Source: Deltaproteobacteria bacterium (GTDB lineage Bacteria; Desulfobacterota; DSM-4660; Desulfatiglandales; HGW-15). Taken from it: 7,685 bases of DNA. The notes below the pieces were generated by a model that was given only the letters and a program-made list of their open reading frames with translations, had not been told where the DNA came from and searched no databases. How positions within the stretch are numbered: the first letter of the stretch is position 1; each line of letters opens with the position of its first letter. Position numbers and translations under genes: made by a program. This document shows positions 1 to 6,114 of the stretch, one piece after another. Where the stretch lies: NCBI GenBank assembly GCA_030671095.1, contig DAOVAK010000111.1, positions 1 to 7,685 of the forward strand, read 5' to 3'.

Positions 1-133
1 TATCGGGCCGAAGCCTTTGGCGAAGGCCGATCCTCCCCGTGCTTCTCGGAGCAAAGCGGAGATCCCGCTTGTCGAAGATGCCGCTTGCGGTGCGGGGCAG
101 CGAGGCATCCTGGCGAAGGCGAGTGGAAGATCC
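1..133. repeat. GC-rich repeat remnant with inverted segments
   Basis: This non-coding stretch is visibly more GC-rich than the AT-rich sequence that follows from about 134. It holds one copy (36-70) of a 35-36 nt motif found again in inverse orientation at 6184-6219, with a 16 nt core copy at 3785-3800. After it, GATGCC at 77-82 pairs with GGCATC at 104-109, enclosing a G-rich loop. Short GGCGAAGGC-like words recur near 19-27 and 112-120. I see no convincing reading frame. The element probably continues to the left of the window. Calling it a mobile or extragenic repeat is inference from the recurrence of its core. Confidence 0.5.
36..70 (+). repeat. Dispersed 35-36 nt repeat, copy 1
   Basis: By eye, about 30 of 36 aligned positions match the reverse-oriented copy at 6184-6219, with one single-base gap. 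The conserved centre reads TCGGARCAAAGYGGAGATCCCG. The 16-base core CGGAGCAAAGCGGAGA (47-62) is also present exactly, in reverse orientation, at 3785-3800. Confidence 0.6.
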
Positions 134-311
134 ATATAAATCATTCATTTTTTGCTCTATTTCATGCGGATAGGATCAGCGCCTCACTGTGATGGCAGAG
201 GGACCTCGAAACCTGTAAGAGGGGCATGGATTTGGGGAAAGTCCCATGCGAGGCATTGTTCAATATGTTGAAATGATTTGATATAATTGCTTCTGGATGG
301 TATCATTTTAG
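134..311. other. Non-coding leader region of the ATPase gene
   Basis: This is an AT-rich intergenic stretch between the GC-rich repeat and the ATPase gene. GCATGG at 224-229 can pair with CCATGC at 244-249 as a 6 bp stem around a 14 nt loop. The loop is not followed by a T run, so it is not an intrinsic terminator. The right part holds the promoter at 279-287. I do not recognise a riboswitch. An open frame on the minus strand (184-462) overlaps the promoter and the ATPase start and looks fortuitous. Confidence 0.45.
279..287 (+). promoter_or_regulatory. Extended -10 promoter for the ATPase gene
   Basis: TGATATAAT is a perfect TATAAT preceded by the extended -10 TGN. No good -35 hexamer sits 16-18 bp upstream; the best is TTCAAT at 259-264. 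This fits an extended -10 promoter, which can work with a weak -35. Transcription would start near 294, leaving a leader of about 72 nt before the ATG at 366. Confidence 0.45.
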
Positions 312-353
312 GTGCGTAAAGAGACAAACGGCGACGGTAGCTGGAAAGAGAGA

Positions 354-358
354 AGAGG
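354..358 (+). promoter_or_regulatory. Ribosome binding site that sets the ATPase start
   Basis: AGAGG lies 7 nt before the ATG at 366. The alternative in-frame GTG at 312 has only a weak GGATGG 11 nt upstream. The extra 18 residues from the GTG are charged and low in complexity and would precede the GAF domain. The ATG is therefore preferred. Confidence 0.55.
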
Positions 359-365
359 TCTGGAG

Positions 366-2663
366 ATGGATCGGGACGGAAAGGGAGAATTTGGAGAGGA
401 AAAAGAAAAATTGAACTACTACAAAGCCCTCCACGACATAGCCAATCAAATTCACGCGGCAAAGAATACGGATGACATCCTCATCAATTTGAAGAACAGG
501 ATCCTCGGTCTTTTTGATGCGGATCGAGTGACCATCTATGTGGTGGAAGGCAAAAAGAAAGAAATCTATTCACAGTTCAAGTCCGCCGATATATCCAGAG
601 AAATTCGGGTTCCCATTAATAACAAGAGTATAGCCGGGTACACGGCCAACAAGGCACAGACAGTCAACGTTGCCAATGCCTATGACAGGGATGAATTGAT
701 CGAAATCGACAAGGATATCTCTTTTGATAGGAGTTGGGATGAATCATCCGGTTACTTGACAAAGCAGATTTTGAGCATCCCCATTTTTTACAAAAAGTAC
801 GTGATAGGGGTCCTCCAACTCATTAACAAAAAAAATGGTGACAAATTCACCCAGGAAGATCAAGAGTCGGCCGTTGAGATGGCAAAGGTCCTGGGGATTG
901 CCTTTTACAATCAGCAAAAACTAACGCAAACCGGGAAAAAGAGGACAAAATTTGACTACCTGATCGAAAACAACATTATCACTGAAAAAGAGCTGGGGAG
1001 GGCCATTAAAGCGTCTCGAGAAAAAAAGACCCCAATTGAGTCCATCTTCATAAATGAATTGAAAGTGAGAAAACAGGAGGTGGGGCGATCCCTTGCCGAG
1101 TACTATGATTGCGAGTATATACCTTTTGATAATGGTCACCCTATCCCGGGCGAGCTTTTGGTCAAACTGAAACAGGTTTATCTTGAGAAGAACCTCTGGG
1201 TCCCCCTGGCCAGGGAGGATGGTAAGGTCAAAATACTTATAGATAACCCCGAGCGACTGGACATCATTGATAGTGTGAAATCATTAATTCAGGCAGAGAG
1301 CTACGAATTCGCCGTGGGGCTGAGGGAGGATATTCTGCTATATTTAGACTATTTTTATGGAAATGCTCGTGAACTGAATCAAGGGTCTATAGATGAGATC
1401 CTGGGTAAACTGGGTCCCATGGAAGAAGAGGTCATTGAAGATTCTTCAGAAATGCTGACAGAGAATGACAGCGCCATCGTGCAGTTGGTCAGCAAGATCA
1501 TCACCGATGCCCACAAGAAGACCGCATCAGATATACATATCGAACCCTATCCGGGCAAGTCGGGCGCGGAAATCCGATTCAGAATAGACGGCACCTGCCA
1601 TATCTACCAGACCATCCCGTACCACTACAAGCGGGCCGTGGTCTCTAGGATAAAGATTATGTCCGACCTGGACATTGCTGAGCGCAGAAAGCCGCAAGAC
1701 GGCAAGATAAGATTCAGGAAATACGCTCCCCTCAATATTGAATTGAGGGTGGCCACTGTCCCCACGGTGGGGGGCGAAGAGGACGTGGTCATGCGTATTC
1801 TCACCTCTGGCGAGCCTATTCCTCTCAATGCCATGGGAATGAGTGAAAGAGACTACAACCTCCTGCTCAATTTGATCATAAAGCCCTATGGTATCATTCT
1901 CGTTGTGGGGCCTACCGGAAGTGGTAAAACCACCACCCTTCATGCTGCCCTGGCCTATATCAACAAACCAGACAAGAAGATCTGGACGGCCGAAGACCCT
2001 GTGGAGATTACCCAGAAGGGGCTCCGCCAGCTCCAGGTCATGCCTAAAATAGGGGTGGATTTTGCCGCAGCCATGCGCTCTTTCTTGAGGGCCGATCCGG
2101 ATGTGATCATGGTGGGTGAGATGAGGGACCAGGAGACGGCCGCCACCGGTATAGAGGCCTCTTTGACCGGCCATCTGGTCTTTAGCACCCTCCACACAAA
2201 CAGTGCTCCTGAGACCGTCACGAGGCTCCTTGAAATGGGCATGGATCCGTTCAATTTCGCCGACGCGCTCTTGGGTATCCTGGCACAGCGTCTGGTCCGA
2301 ACCCTGTGCAAGGATTGTAAAGAGGCCTATCATCCGAGCCGAGAGGAATACGATGGCCTGGTTCGGGCATATCGTGGGGAGTTTGATGCCCTGGGATTTT
2401 CCTATACCGATGATTTGACCCTCTATAAACCAAATGGGTGTGACACATGCAATAACACAGGATATAGGGGTCGAACGAACATTTGTGAACTTCTCGACGG
2501 GACGGACGCCATAAGAACACTTATCCAGCGAAAAGCCACCATGGACAAGATCAGGCCGCAGGCCGCACAAGACGGGATGACCACCCTGATGCAGGACGGA
2601 ATCAGAAAGGTGTTTCTGGGACTTACGGATCTTCAGGAGGTCAGAAAGGTCTGTATCAGGTAG
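366..2663 (+). CDS. GAF domain-fused PilB/GspE-type secretion ATPase
   Basis: A 765-residue AAA-type traffic ATPase of the type II secretion/type IV pilus family, which normally powers pilin or pseudopilin assembly at the inner membrane. An N-terminal GAF domain (about 16-184) precedes an MshEN/T2SSE_N-like domain (about 194-330) and the motor (about 368-760). Visible motor motifs are Walker A GPTGSGKT (515-522, K521), the Asp box around ED543-544, Walker B DPDVIMVGE (577-585, E585), the His box GHLVFSTLH (602-610), and a zinc tetracysteine at C648, C651, C692 and C695. All motor residues needed for ATP hydrolysis look intact. Ordinary PilB proteins are about 570 residues, and the excess is the GAF domain. 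The MshEN motifs are degenerate, so signal input may have moved to GAF. No pilin, PilC or GspF partner lies nearby, so the gene is an orphan here and its machine is unknown. An alternative GTG start at 312 would add 18 residues. Confidence 0.9.
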   Translation: MDRDGKGEFGEEKEKLNYYKALHDIANQIHAAKNTDDILINLKNRILGLFDADRVTIYVVEGKKKEIYSQFKSADISREIRVPINNKSIAGYTANKAQTVNVANAYDRDELIEIDKDISFDRSWDESSGYLTKQILSIPIFYKKYVIGVLQLINKKNGDKFTQEDQESAVEMAKVLGIAFYNQQKLTQTGKKRTKFDYLIENNIITEKELGRAIKASREKKTPIESIFINELKVRKQEVGRSLAEYYDCEYIPFDNGHPIPGELLVKLKQVYLEKNLWVPLAREDGKVKILIDNPERLDIIDSVKSLIQAESYEFAVGLREDILLYLDYFYGNARELNQGSIDEILGKLGPMEEEVIEDSSEMLTENDSAIVQLVSKIITDAHKKTASDIHIEPYPGKSGAEIRFRIDGTCHIYQTIPYHYKRAVVSRIKIMSDLDIAERRKPQDGKIRFRKYAPLNIELRVATVPTVGGEEDVVMRILTSGEPIPLNAMGMSERDYNLLLNLIIKPYGIILVVGPTGSGKTTTLHAALAYINKPDKKIWTAEDPVEITQKGLRQLQVMPKIGVDFAAAMRSFLRADPDVIMVGEMRDQETAATGIEASLTGHLVFSTLHTNSAPETVTRLLEMGMDPFNFADALLGILAQRLVRTLCKDCKEAYHPSREEYDGLVRAYRGEFDALGFSYTDDLTLYKPNGCDTCNNTGYRGRTNICELLDGTDAIRTLIQRKATMDKIRPQAAQDGMTTLMQDGIRKVFLGLTDLQEVRKVCIR

Positions 2664-2675
2664 GGGGCGATTTGA
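2664..2675. other. 12 bp gap between convergent genes
   Basis: The stop codons of the ATPase gene (+) and the SpeD-like gene (-) are separated by 12 bp. No hairpin plus T run is visible in the gap or immediately beside it on either strand. Transcripts from the two sides could therefore overlap at their 3' ends, or stop by Rho. Confidence 0.6.
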
Positions 2676-3059
2676 TTACATTCTCTTCGTTACATGTATT
2701 TCGACAGATTCTGCCTGAAAGAATTCCTTGGAAAAACGTGCCACCTGTTCAGGGTCATAAGCCTTGCAACTGAATATGTCGATATAGGCAGCATTGGTAA
2801 GGTTGGCAAAGTGTCCTGAAATCAGGGAAGTTTCAATAAACTGGACCATGGAATGCCCTTCCACGCGTTCGTCTTTGCCAAAATGAACCACATGGCACTC
2901 TCCAAATCGTCGCATCCCAATTAAGTCGCACAGTTCAATGACGTATTGTCTTATCTTCTCTGCGTCCCGAATAATCTCCGTATTGCAACCATAGATGTCG
3001 AGACTGGTCAGCAGTCCCCAGGGGATGGCATCTTCTTTTAGTGCAACCCTTGAAGTCAT
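2676..3059 (-). CDS. SpeD-like pyruvoyl-dependent decarboxylase family protein
   Basis: A 127-residue homologue of the short bacterial S-adenosylmethionine decarboxylase (SpeD, class 1b) proenzyme, which cuts itself before a serine to make a pyruvoyl cofactor. Aligned to my memory of the Thermotoga maritima enzyme, the functional Ser55, Ser63, His68 and Cys83 match S70, S78, H83 and C98 with identical spacing. The family start LDIYGC (20-25) and the DIFSC block (94-98) are also present. Two things differ. The residue before the processing serine is T77 instead of Glu. The adenine-stacking Trp70 and ribose-binding Glu72 become A85 and L87. It may therefore process itself yet not use AdoMet; SpeD paralogues acting on ornithine or arginine are known. 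I chose the ATG at 3059 because AAGGAGG precedes it. A TTG at 3107 would sit almost at the predicted transcription start. No spermidine synthase or other polyamine gene is nearby. Confidence 0.8.
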   Translation of the reverse strand: MTSRVALKEDAIPWGLLTSLDIYGCNTEIIRDAEKIRQYVIELCDLIGMRRFGECHVVHFGKDERVEGHSMVQFIETSLISGHFANLTNAAYIDIFSCKAYDPEQVARFSKEFFQAESVEIHVTKRM

Positions 3060-3069
3060 TTTTCCCATC

Positions 3070-3076
3070 CCTCCTT
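3070..3076 (-). promoter_or_regulatory. Ribosome binding site that sets the SpeD-like start
   Basis: On the minus strand AAGGAGG lies 10 nt before the ATG at 3059. It lies inside the longer open frame that begins with TTG at 3107, which argues that the upstream part of that frame is leader and not protein. A second ATG at 3068 touches this site and is too close to use it. Confidence 0.65.
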
Positions 3077-3120
3077 GCGGTATCCACAATTTGGATTTTC
3101 CTCTCAATTAAAAACGGATC

Positions 3121-3148
3121 ATAATAATCCCTTTTCATAATTTGTCAA
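3121..3148 (-). promoter_or_regulatory. Sigma-70-type promoter of the SpeD-like gene
   Basis: On the minus strand a perfect TTGACA (-35, 3143-3148) is followed after 16 bp by TATTAT (-10, 3121-3126, five of six consensus bases). Predicted transcription start is near 3114, giving a leader of about 55 nt. This makes the SpeD-like gene independently transcribed and not just the tail of an operon with the phosphodiesterase gene upstream. Confidence 0.65.
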
Positions 3149-3160
3149 CAGAAAACTCAA

Positions 3161-3178
3161 ATTAATGATAATGATATC
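3161..3178. promoter_or_regulatory. Weak Fur-box-like hexamer array
   Basis: Three adjacent hexamers, ATTAAT, GATAAT and GATATC, resemble the repeated GATAAT unit of Fur boxes. The middle one is exact and the outer two each deviate. The site lies 12 bp upstream of the -35 of the SpeD-like promoter, not over it. AT-rich sequence gives such matches by chance, so this is only a candidate. Confidence 0.2.
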
Positions 3179-3296
3179 AGGGGATTCGGCCCAATTCTCC
3201 CCACCAAAATTCCCCGAGACCGGGACGCCTACCATGGGGCTGGATTTTCTAAATTTTGGATTTCACTGCAACAGCGAGAAATGGAGGCCAGAGCTG

Positions 3297-3776
3297 TCAA
3301 ATCCTGATGATATGGCCACGGATTTCTCTGTCGATTGTCAGGAGACCTATACTTTTTCGCCACAGAGATGTAATCCCGTCCGAAAAGGAACCGGGATTGA
3401 AATAGAGGATACCGTTTGTGCGGTGATTTGCAGCCCGATGGCTGTGTCCAAACACTATACAGTCCACCCCTTTGAAAAGGGGGGTCAGTTTTCTTTCGAG
3501 CCTTATGGGAAATCCCCATCCGTGTGTCAATCCTATCTTGAAATGGTTGACTGAAATAACCTCTTTTACCGGAAGTTTCTTTTTAACTTCAGGGGGATCA
3601 TTGTTGCCGGCAACAGCAATGACTTTCTTTCCTTCAAAGGCCTCAAGCACCTGAAGGGAGGTGAGATCACCGGCATGAAGGATCAAATCCACGTTCCGAA
3701 AATACTCTCCCGCGATCTTTTTGAGCAATCGACTGGGCCCTTTAAGGTGAGTGTCTGATATAACGCCTATCTTCAT
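3297..3776 (-). CDS. YfcE/MJ0936-family metallophosphoesterase
   Basis: A 159-residue calcineurin-like phosphodiesterase with a two-metal active site. The full ligand set is visible: D8 and H10 in SDTH, D37 in HAGD, N58 in GNND, H85 in LTHG, and H111 and H113 in FGHSH. The typical C-terminal NPGS (127-130) is present. Length is close to other YfcE/MJ0936 proteins, which hydrolyse phosphodiester model substrates but whose physiological substrate is mostly unknown. No signal peptide or membrane segment is seen, so it is cytosolic. The ATG at 3776 is chosen because it starts exactly at the canonical MKIGVISDTH and has GGAG 9 nt upstream. Upstream in-frame codons back to 3869 run through repeat DNA. 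It is read in the same direction as the flavoenzyme gene, with 328 bp between them, so co-transcription is uncertain. Confidence 0.88.
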   Translation of the reverse strand: MKIGVISDTHLKGPSRLLKKIAGEYFRNVDLILHAGDLTSLQVLEAFEGKKVIAVAGNNDPPEVKKKLPVKEVISVNHFKIGLTHGWGFPIRLERKLTPLFKGVDCIVFGHSHRAANHRTNGILYFNPGSFSDGITSLWRKSIGLLTIDREIRGHIIRI

Positions 3777-3784
3777 AAAACTTG

Positions 3785-3800
3785 TCTCCGCTTTGCTCCG
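3785..3800 (-). repeat. Dispersed repeat, 16 nt core copy
   Basis: On the minus strand this reads CGGAGCAAAGCGGAGA, identical to 47-62. The second GGAG of the repeat (3786-3789) lies 9 nt before the ATG of the phosphodiesterase gene and is its only visible ribosome binding site. Similarity to the other copies does not extend clearly beyond the core. Confidence 0.55.
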
Positions 3801-3804
3801 CCCG

Positions 3805-3836
3805 TGGAATACTGGAATACGGGAATGGTGGAACGG
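3805..3836 (+). repeat. Four-unit 8 nt imperfect tandem repeat
   Basis: Units are TGGAATAC, TGGAATAC, GGGAATGG and TGGAACGG. The first two are identical and the others differ at two or three positions. Similar TGGAAT-rich runs are common between genes in this bacterial group. The repeat lies upstream of the phosphodiesterase start and continues directly from the dispersed repeat core. Confidence 0.55.
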
Positions 3837-3936
3837 GGCAGCATACGCCTGGACACACCAAAAATACATGAACAGATTTCGTTGCAGGATTTTAGACGCA
3901 CTAGTAGTTCATTACATTAATCCGCGATATTATAAT

Positions 3937-4058
3937 GTCATTGCGAGGAGCCGAAGGCGACGAAGCAATCTCTTGCAAACTAGAGAAAACAGTAACTTTC
4001 ACAAAATGAGATTGCTTCGCTGAGTTTACCCTGAGGAACTCGAAGGGCTCGCAATGAC
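3937..4058. repeat. 122 nt palindromic repeat with asymmetric arms
   Basis: The outer arms GTCATTGCGAG (3937-3947) and CTCGCAATGAC (4048-4058) pair perfectly over 11 bp. The inner arms CGAAGCAATCTC (3961-3972) and GAGATTGCTTCG (4008-4019) pair over 12 bp. The apical loop is about 35 nt. The left intervening segment is 13 nt but the right one is 28 nt and unrelated. The right one can itself fold, CCCTGAG (4029-4035) with CTCGAAGGG (4039-4047). The outer word is typical of a widespread intergenic palindrome family in Desulfobacterota genomes. It lies just downstream of the flavoenzyme gene and could end or stabilise its transcript, although no T run follows. Confidence 0.7.
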
Positions 4059-4104
4059 CTCTTATGTGGGCCTTATTTATGCAAAGAACTTTTGGGACAC
4101 GACA

Positions 4105-6108
4105 CTAGATTTTTAGCCCCGTTAGAAACCCTTCCTTGATAGCCTCTAGGGCGTTGCGCGGTGCTTTGGCATCCCCTATGGTGTAGATTTCCGGGACCCG
4201 ATCCCCCATCTCATCAACAAGCAAGTTCACTGGCTCCGCTCCCGCCGCGATAACCACAGAATCAGCAGGCAATAGGTCACGTTTCTGCCCTTTCTCAATC
4301 TCCACCCCGTCGGGCCTGATTCCCACCGCTGTTGCGCCCGTCAAAATGGTCACCCCTAGCCGTCGGAGTTCCATCATGACCGTCCACCGCGTTGAGCCGC
4401 CTATGTCCTGTCCGGGTCTTTTCATCATTTCCACGACGGTAACGTGCCTGTTCCCACGGTTCACCAATCTTTCCAAGGTCTCCCAACTTTCCGCCCTGTT
4501 CGCCACAAGAAAGTGGAGCACCTCGGGAGAAAGGGTCCCTTGATCAGCGAGGTGGATGGCTGTTTCAAGTCCCACTGCGTTTCCTCCCACGATGACCACG
4601 TTCTCACCCACATTGGCCTTTCCGGATAAGACATCCCATGCCGTTGCGACGTCTTCGGTTTCTATGCCGGGAATATTGGGGAGAAGGGGGCTTGCACCTG
4701 TAGCCAAGATGACCACATCCGGTTCCATTTCCTTTACCAATCCCTTGTCAACCTCTTTTCCGAGAAGGATGTTCACGTTAAGGGCCCGCAAATTATTTGT
4801 CAAATCTGTGGCTGCAGTTACCATTTCCTTCCTGCCCGGTATATTGCGGTTTAAGAGGAGCTGTCCACCCAACTCATTAGCCCTTTCGGCAAGGGTCACT
4901 TGATGGCCCCTTTCCGCAGCGGTGCAGGCAGCCTTCATCCCCGCAGGACCTCCCCCAATCACCAGGACCTTTTTCACGGGAGCGGCAGGGGTGACTTCTG
5001 TTTCCGCCTCCTTGCCCGCCCTTGGATTGACCAGGCAGGTGACGGGTCTGTTCTGGAACACGGCGTCAAAGCACCCCTGATTGCAGGCCACACAGTGGTA
5101 AATCTGGTCACTCCTACCTTCTCTGGCCTTGGCGAGAAGGTCCGGATCTGCCAGGAGTCCTCTCGCCATGGTCACCAGGTCGGCCTGGCCGTTCCGTATG
5201 ATCTCTTCGGCAAGATCGGGATCATTTATTCTGTTACTCGACAGCACGGGCACGGAAACAACGGATTTGATACCCTGTGCTAGATAGACGAAACCCTTCC
5301 GAGGCACAAACATGGTCAACTGAGGAACACGCGTTTCATGCCAACCGCCAGTCACATTGAAAAGGTCAACCCCAACCTTTTCCAGTTCACAGGCGAAGGT
5401 CTTTGCCTCTTCATTCGTGTTTCCTCCCTTCATGAATTCATTGCCCGCCAACCGCATGATGATGGGATAGCCAGGTCCCACAGCCTCTCTGACTTTTTGG
5501 GTCACCTCCAGACCGAATCTCATCCTGTTCTCAAAAGATCCCCCATATTTATCCTCTCGTCTGTTCGTCAGGGGGGAAAGGAACTGGCTAATCAGATATC
5601 CTGCGCTTCCCAGAATCTCCACCGCATCGAATCCTGAATCTCTGGCGCGCTGGGCGGCCGCTGCAAACTTTTCCTGCAGGGCCGGGATCTCATCCAGTTC
5701 AAGGGCCCTGGGACTCTCTCCCGTTAGTTTGGACCGTATTGCCGATGCTGAGATCGGTTTTTTCCCACCAAGCATGGAGGAATGGGCATAACGTCCAGCC
5801 TGATAGAGCTGGGCGGCAATCGTTGATCCCTCAGCCTTGACCGCATCGACGAGTGTCCTAAGACCCGGGATAAAACGGTCATCATCTATACGCAACATGC
5901 TTCCCGCTCCAGCGTACGCATCTATGCGACAACCTCCCACGATGACAAGACCGACGCCACCTCTGGCCCGAACTGTGTAAAAGTCTGTTAGACGATCTGT
6001 CACACGACCTTCTGGGGTATAACCGAGATGCATCGCTGTTAGGACCACCCGGTTTTTCAGTTCCACGTTGTTAATCTTTATGGATGAAAACAAATAGGGA
6101 AACTCTAT
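4105..6108 (-). CDS. FadH/BaiCD-type FMN, [4Fe-4S] and FAD enoate/dienoyl-CoA reductase
   Basis: A 667-residue NADH:flavin oxidoreductase of the Old Yellow Enzyme branch fused to a pyridine nucleotide-disulfide reductase module. The N-terminal FMN barrel (1 to about 335) carries Y171 in GSAGYLISQF and H257 in GWHETR. Both sit five residues beyond the E. coli FadH catalytic Tyr166 and His252 as I recall them. C339, C342, C346 and C358 form the C-x2-C-x3-C-x11-C iron-sulfur motif. An FAD fold follows (GGGPAG, 385-390), then an NAD(P)H fold (GGNAVG, 508-513). Electrons should flow from NAD(P)H through FAD and the cluster to FMN, then to an activated C=C bond. Dienoyl-CoA, enoate and bile-acid-type substrates are all possible. 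The N terminus aligns with FadH exactly at an ATA codon (6108), with GAGGAG 6 nt upstream. Conventional starts in this frame are TTG 6234 and GTG 6198, both in repeat-like DNA. Confidence 0.88.
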   Translation of the reverse strand: MEFPYLFSSIKINNVELKNRVVLTAMHLGYTPEGRVTDRLTDFYTVRARGGVGLVIVGGCRIDAYAGAGSMLRIDDDRFIPGLRTLVDAVKAEGSTIAAQLYQAGRYAHSSMLGGKKPISASAIRSKLTGESPRALELDEIPALQEKFAAAAQRARDSGFDAVEILGSAGYLISQFLSPLTNRREDKYGGSFENRMRFGLEVTQKVREAVGPGYPIIMRLAGNEFMKGGNTNEEAKTFACELEKVGVDLFNVTGGWHETRVPQLTMFVPRKGFVYLAQGIKSVVSVPVLSSNRINDPDLAEEIIRNGQADLVTMARGLLADPDLLAKAREGRSDQIYHCVACNQGCFDAVFQNRPVTCLVNPRAGKEAETEVTPAAPVKKVLVIGGGPAGMKAACTAAERGHQVTLAERANELGGQLLLNRNIPGRKEMVTAATDLTNNLRALNVNILLGKEVDKGLVKEMEPDVVILATGASPLLPNIPGIETEDVATAWDVLSGKANVGENVVIVGGNAVGLETAIHLADQGTLSPEVLHFLVANRAESWETLERLVNRGNRHVTVVEMMKRPGQDIGGSTRWTVMMELRRLGVTILTGATAVGIRPDGVEIEKGQKRDLLPADSVVIAAGAEPVNLLVDEMGDRVPEIYTIGDAKAPRNALEAIKEGFLTGLKI

Positions 6109-6114
6109 TTCATT

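Larger units (their letters stand above)
3777..4104. other. 328 bp intergenic region filled with repeats
   Basis: No gene is convincing here. From left to right it holds the core copy of the dispersed repeat (3785-3800), an 8 nt tandem repeat (3805-3836), an AT-rich spacer, and a 122 nt two-arm palindrome (3937-4058). Near-identical short words, ACGCACTAG at 3896-3904 and ACGACACTAG at 4099-4108, flank the palindrome. They are too short and imperfect to call target-site duplications. Confidence 0.6.

Noticed and set aside
220..250. Sigma-54 promoter or riboswitch upstream of the ATPase gene
   Set aside because: GG and GC can be found 10 bp apart, but the surrounding bases do not fit the -24/-12 consensus, and the 6 bp stem does not match a riboswitch fold I recognise.
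184..462. 92-codon open frame on the minus strand
   Set aside because: It overlaps the ATPase promoter and the 5' end of its coding sequence, and the predicted peptide resembles no protein I know.
1527..2570. 347-codon open frame on the minus strand
   Set aside because: It lies wholly antisense to the conserved motor domain of the ATPase gene, has no recognisable domain and odd composition, and is a by-product of codon use on the other strand.
3060..3107. Longer SpeD-like protein starting at TTG 3107
   Set aside because: The predicted transcription start is near 3114, the strong AAGGAGG lies inside this extension, and the family N terminus begins after the ATG at 3059.
3165..3554. 129-codon open frame on the plus strand
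   Set aside because: About two thirds is antisense to the phosphodiesterase gene, whose metal-binding motifs are clear. The remainder is upstream DNA of the SpeD-like gene.
3751..4023. 90-codon plus-strand open frame
   Set aside because: It translates the repeat core, the tandem repeat and the left arm of the palindrome, with no protein-like features.
3937..4058. CRISPR array
   Set aside because: There are only two inverted arms, not three or more direct repeats with unique spacers, and no cas genes are present.
4346..5637. Several plus-strand open frames of 61-127 codons
   Set aside because: All are antisense to well-supported FAD, iron-sulfur and FMN-barrel sequence of the flavoenzyme.
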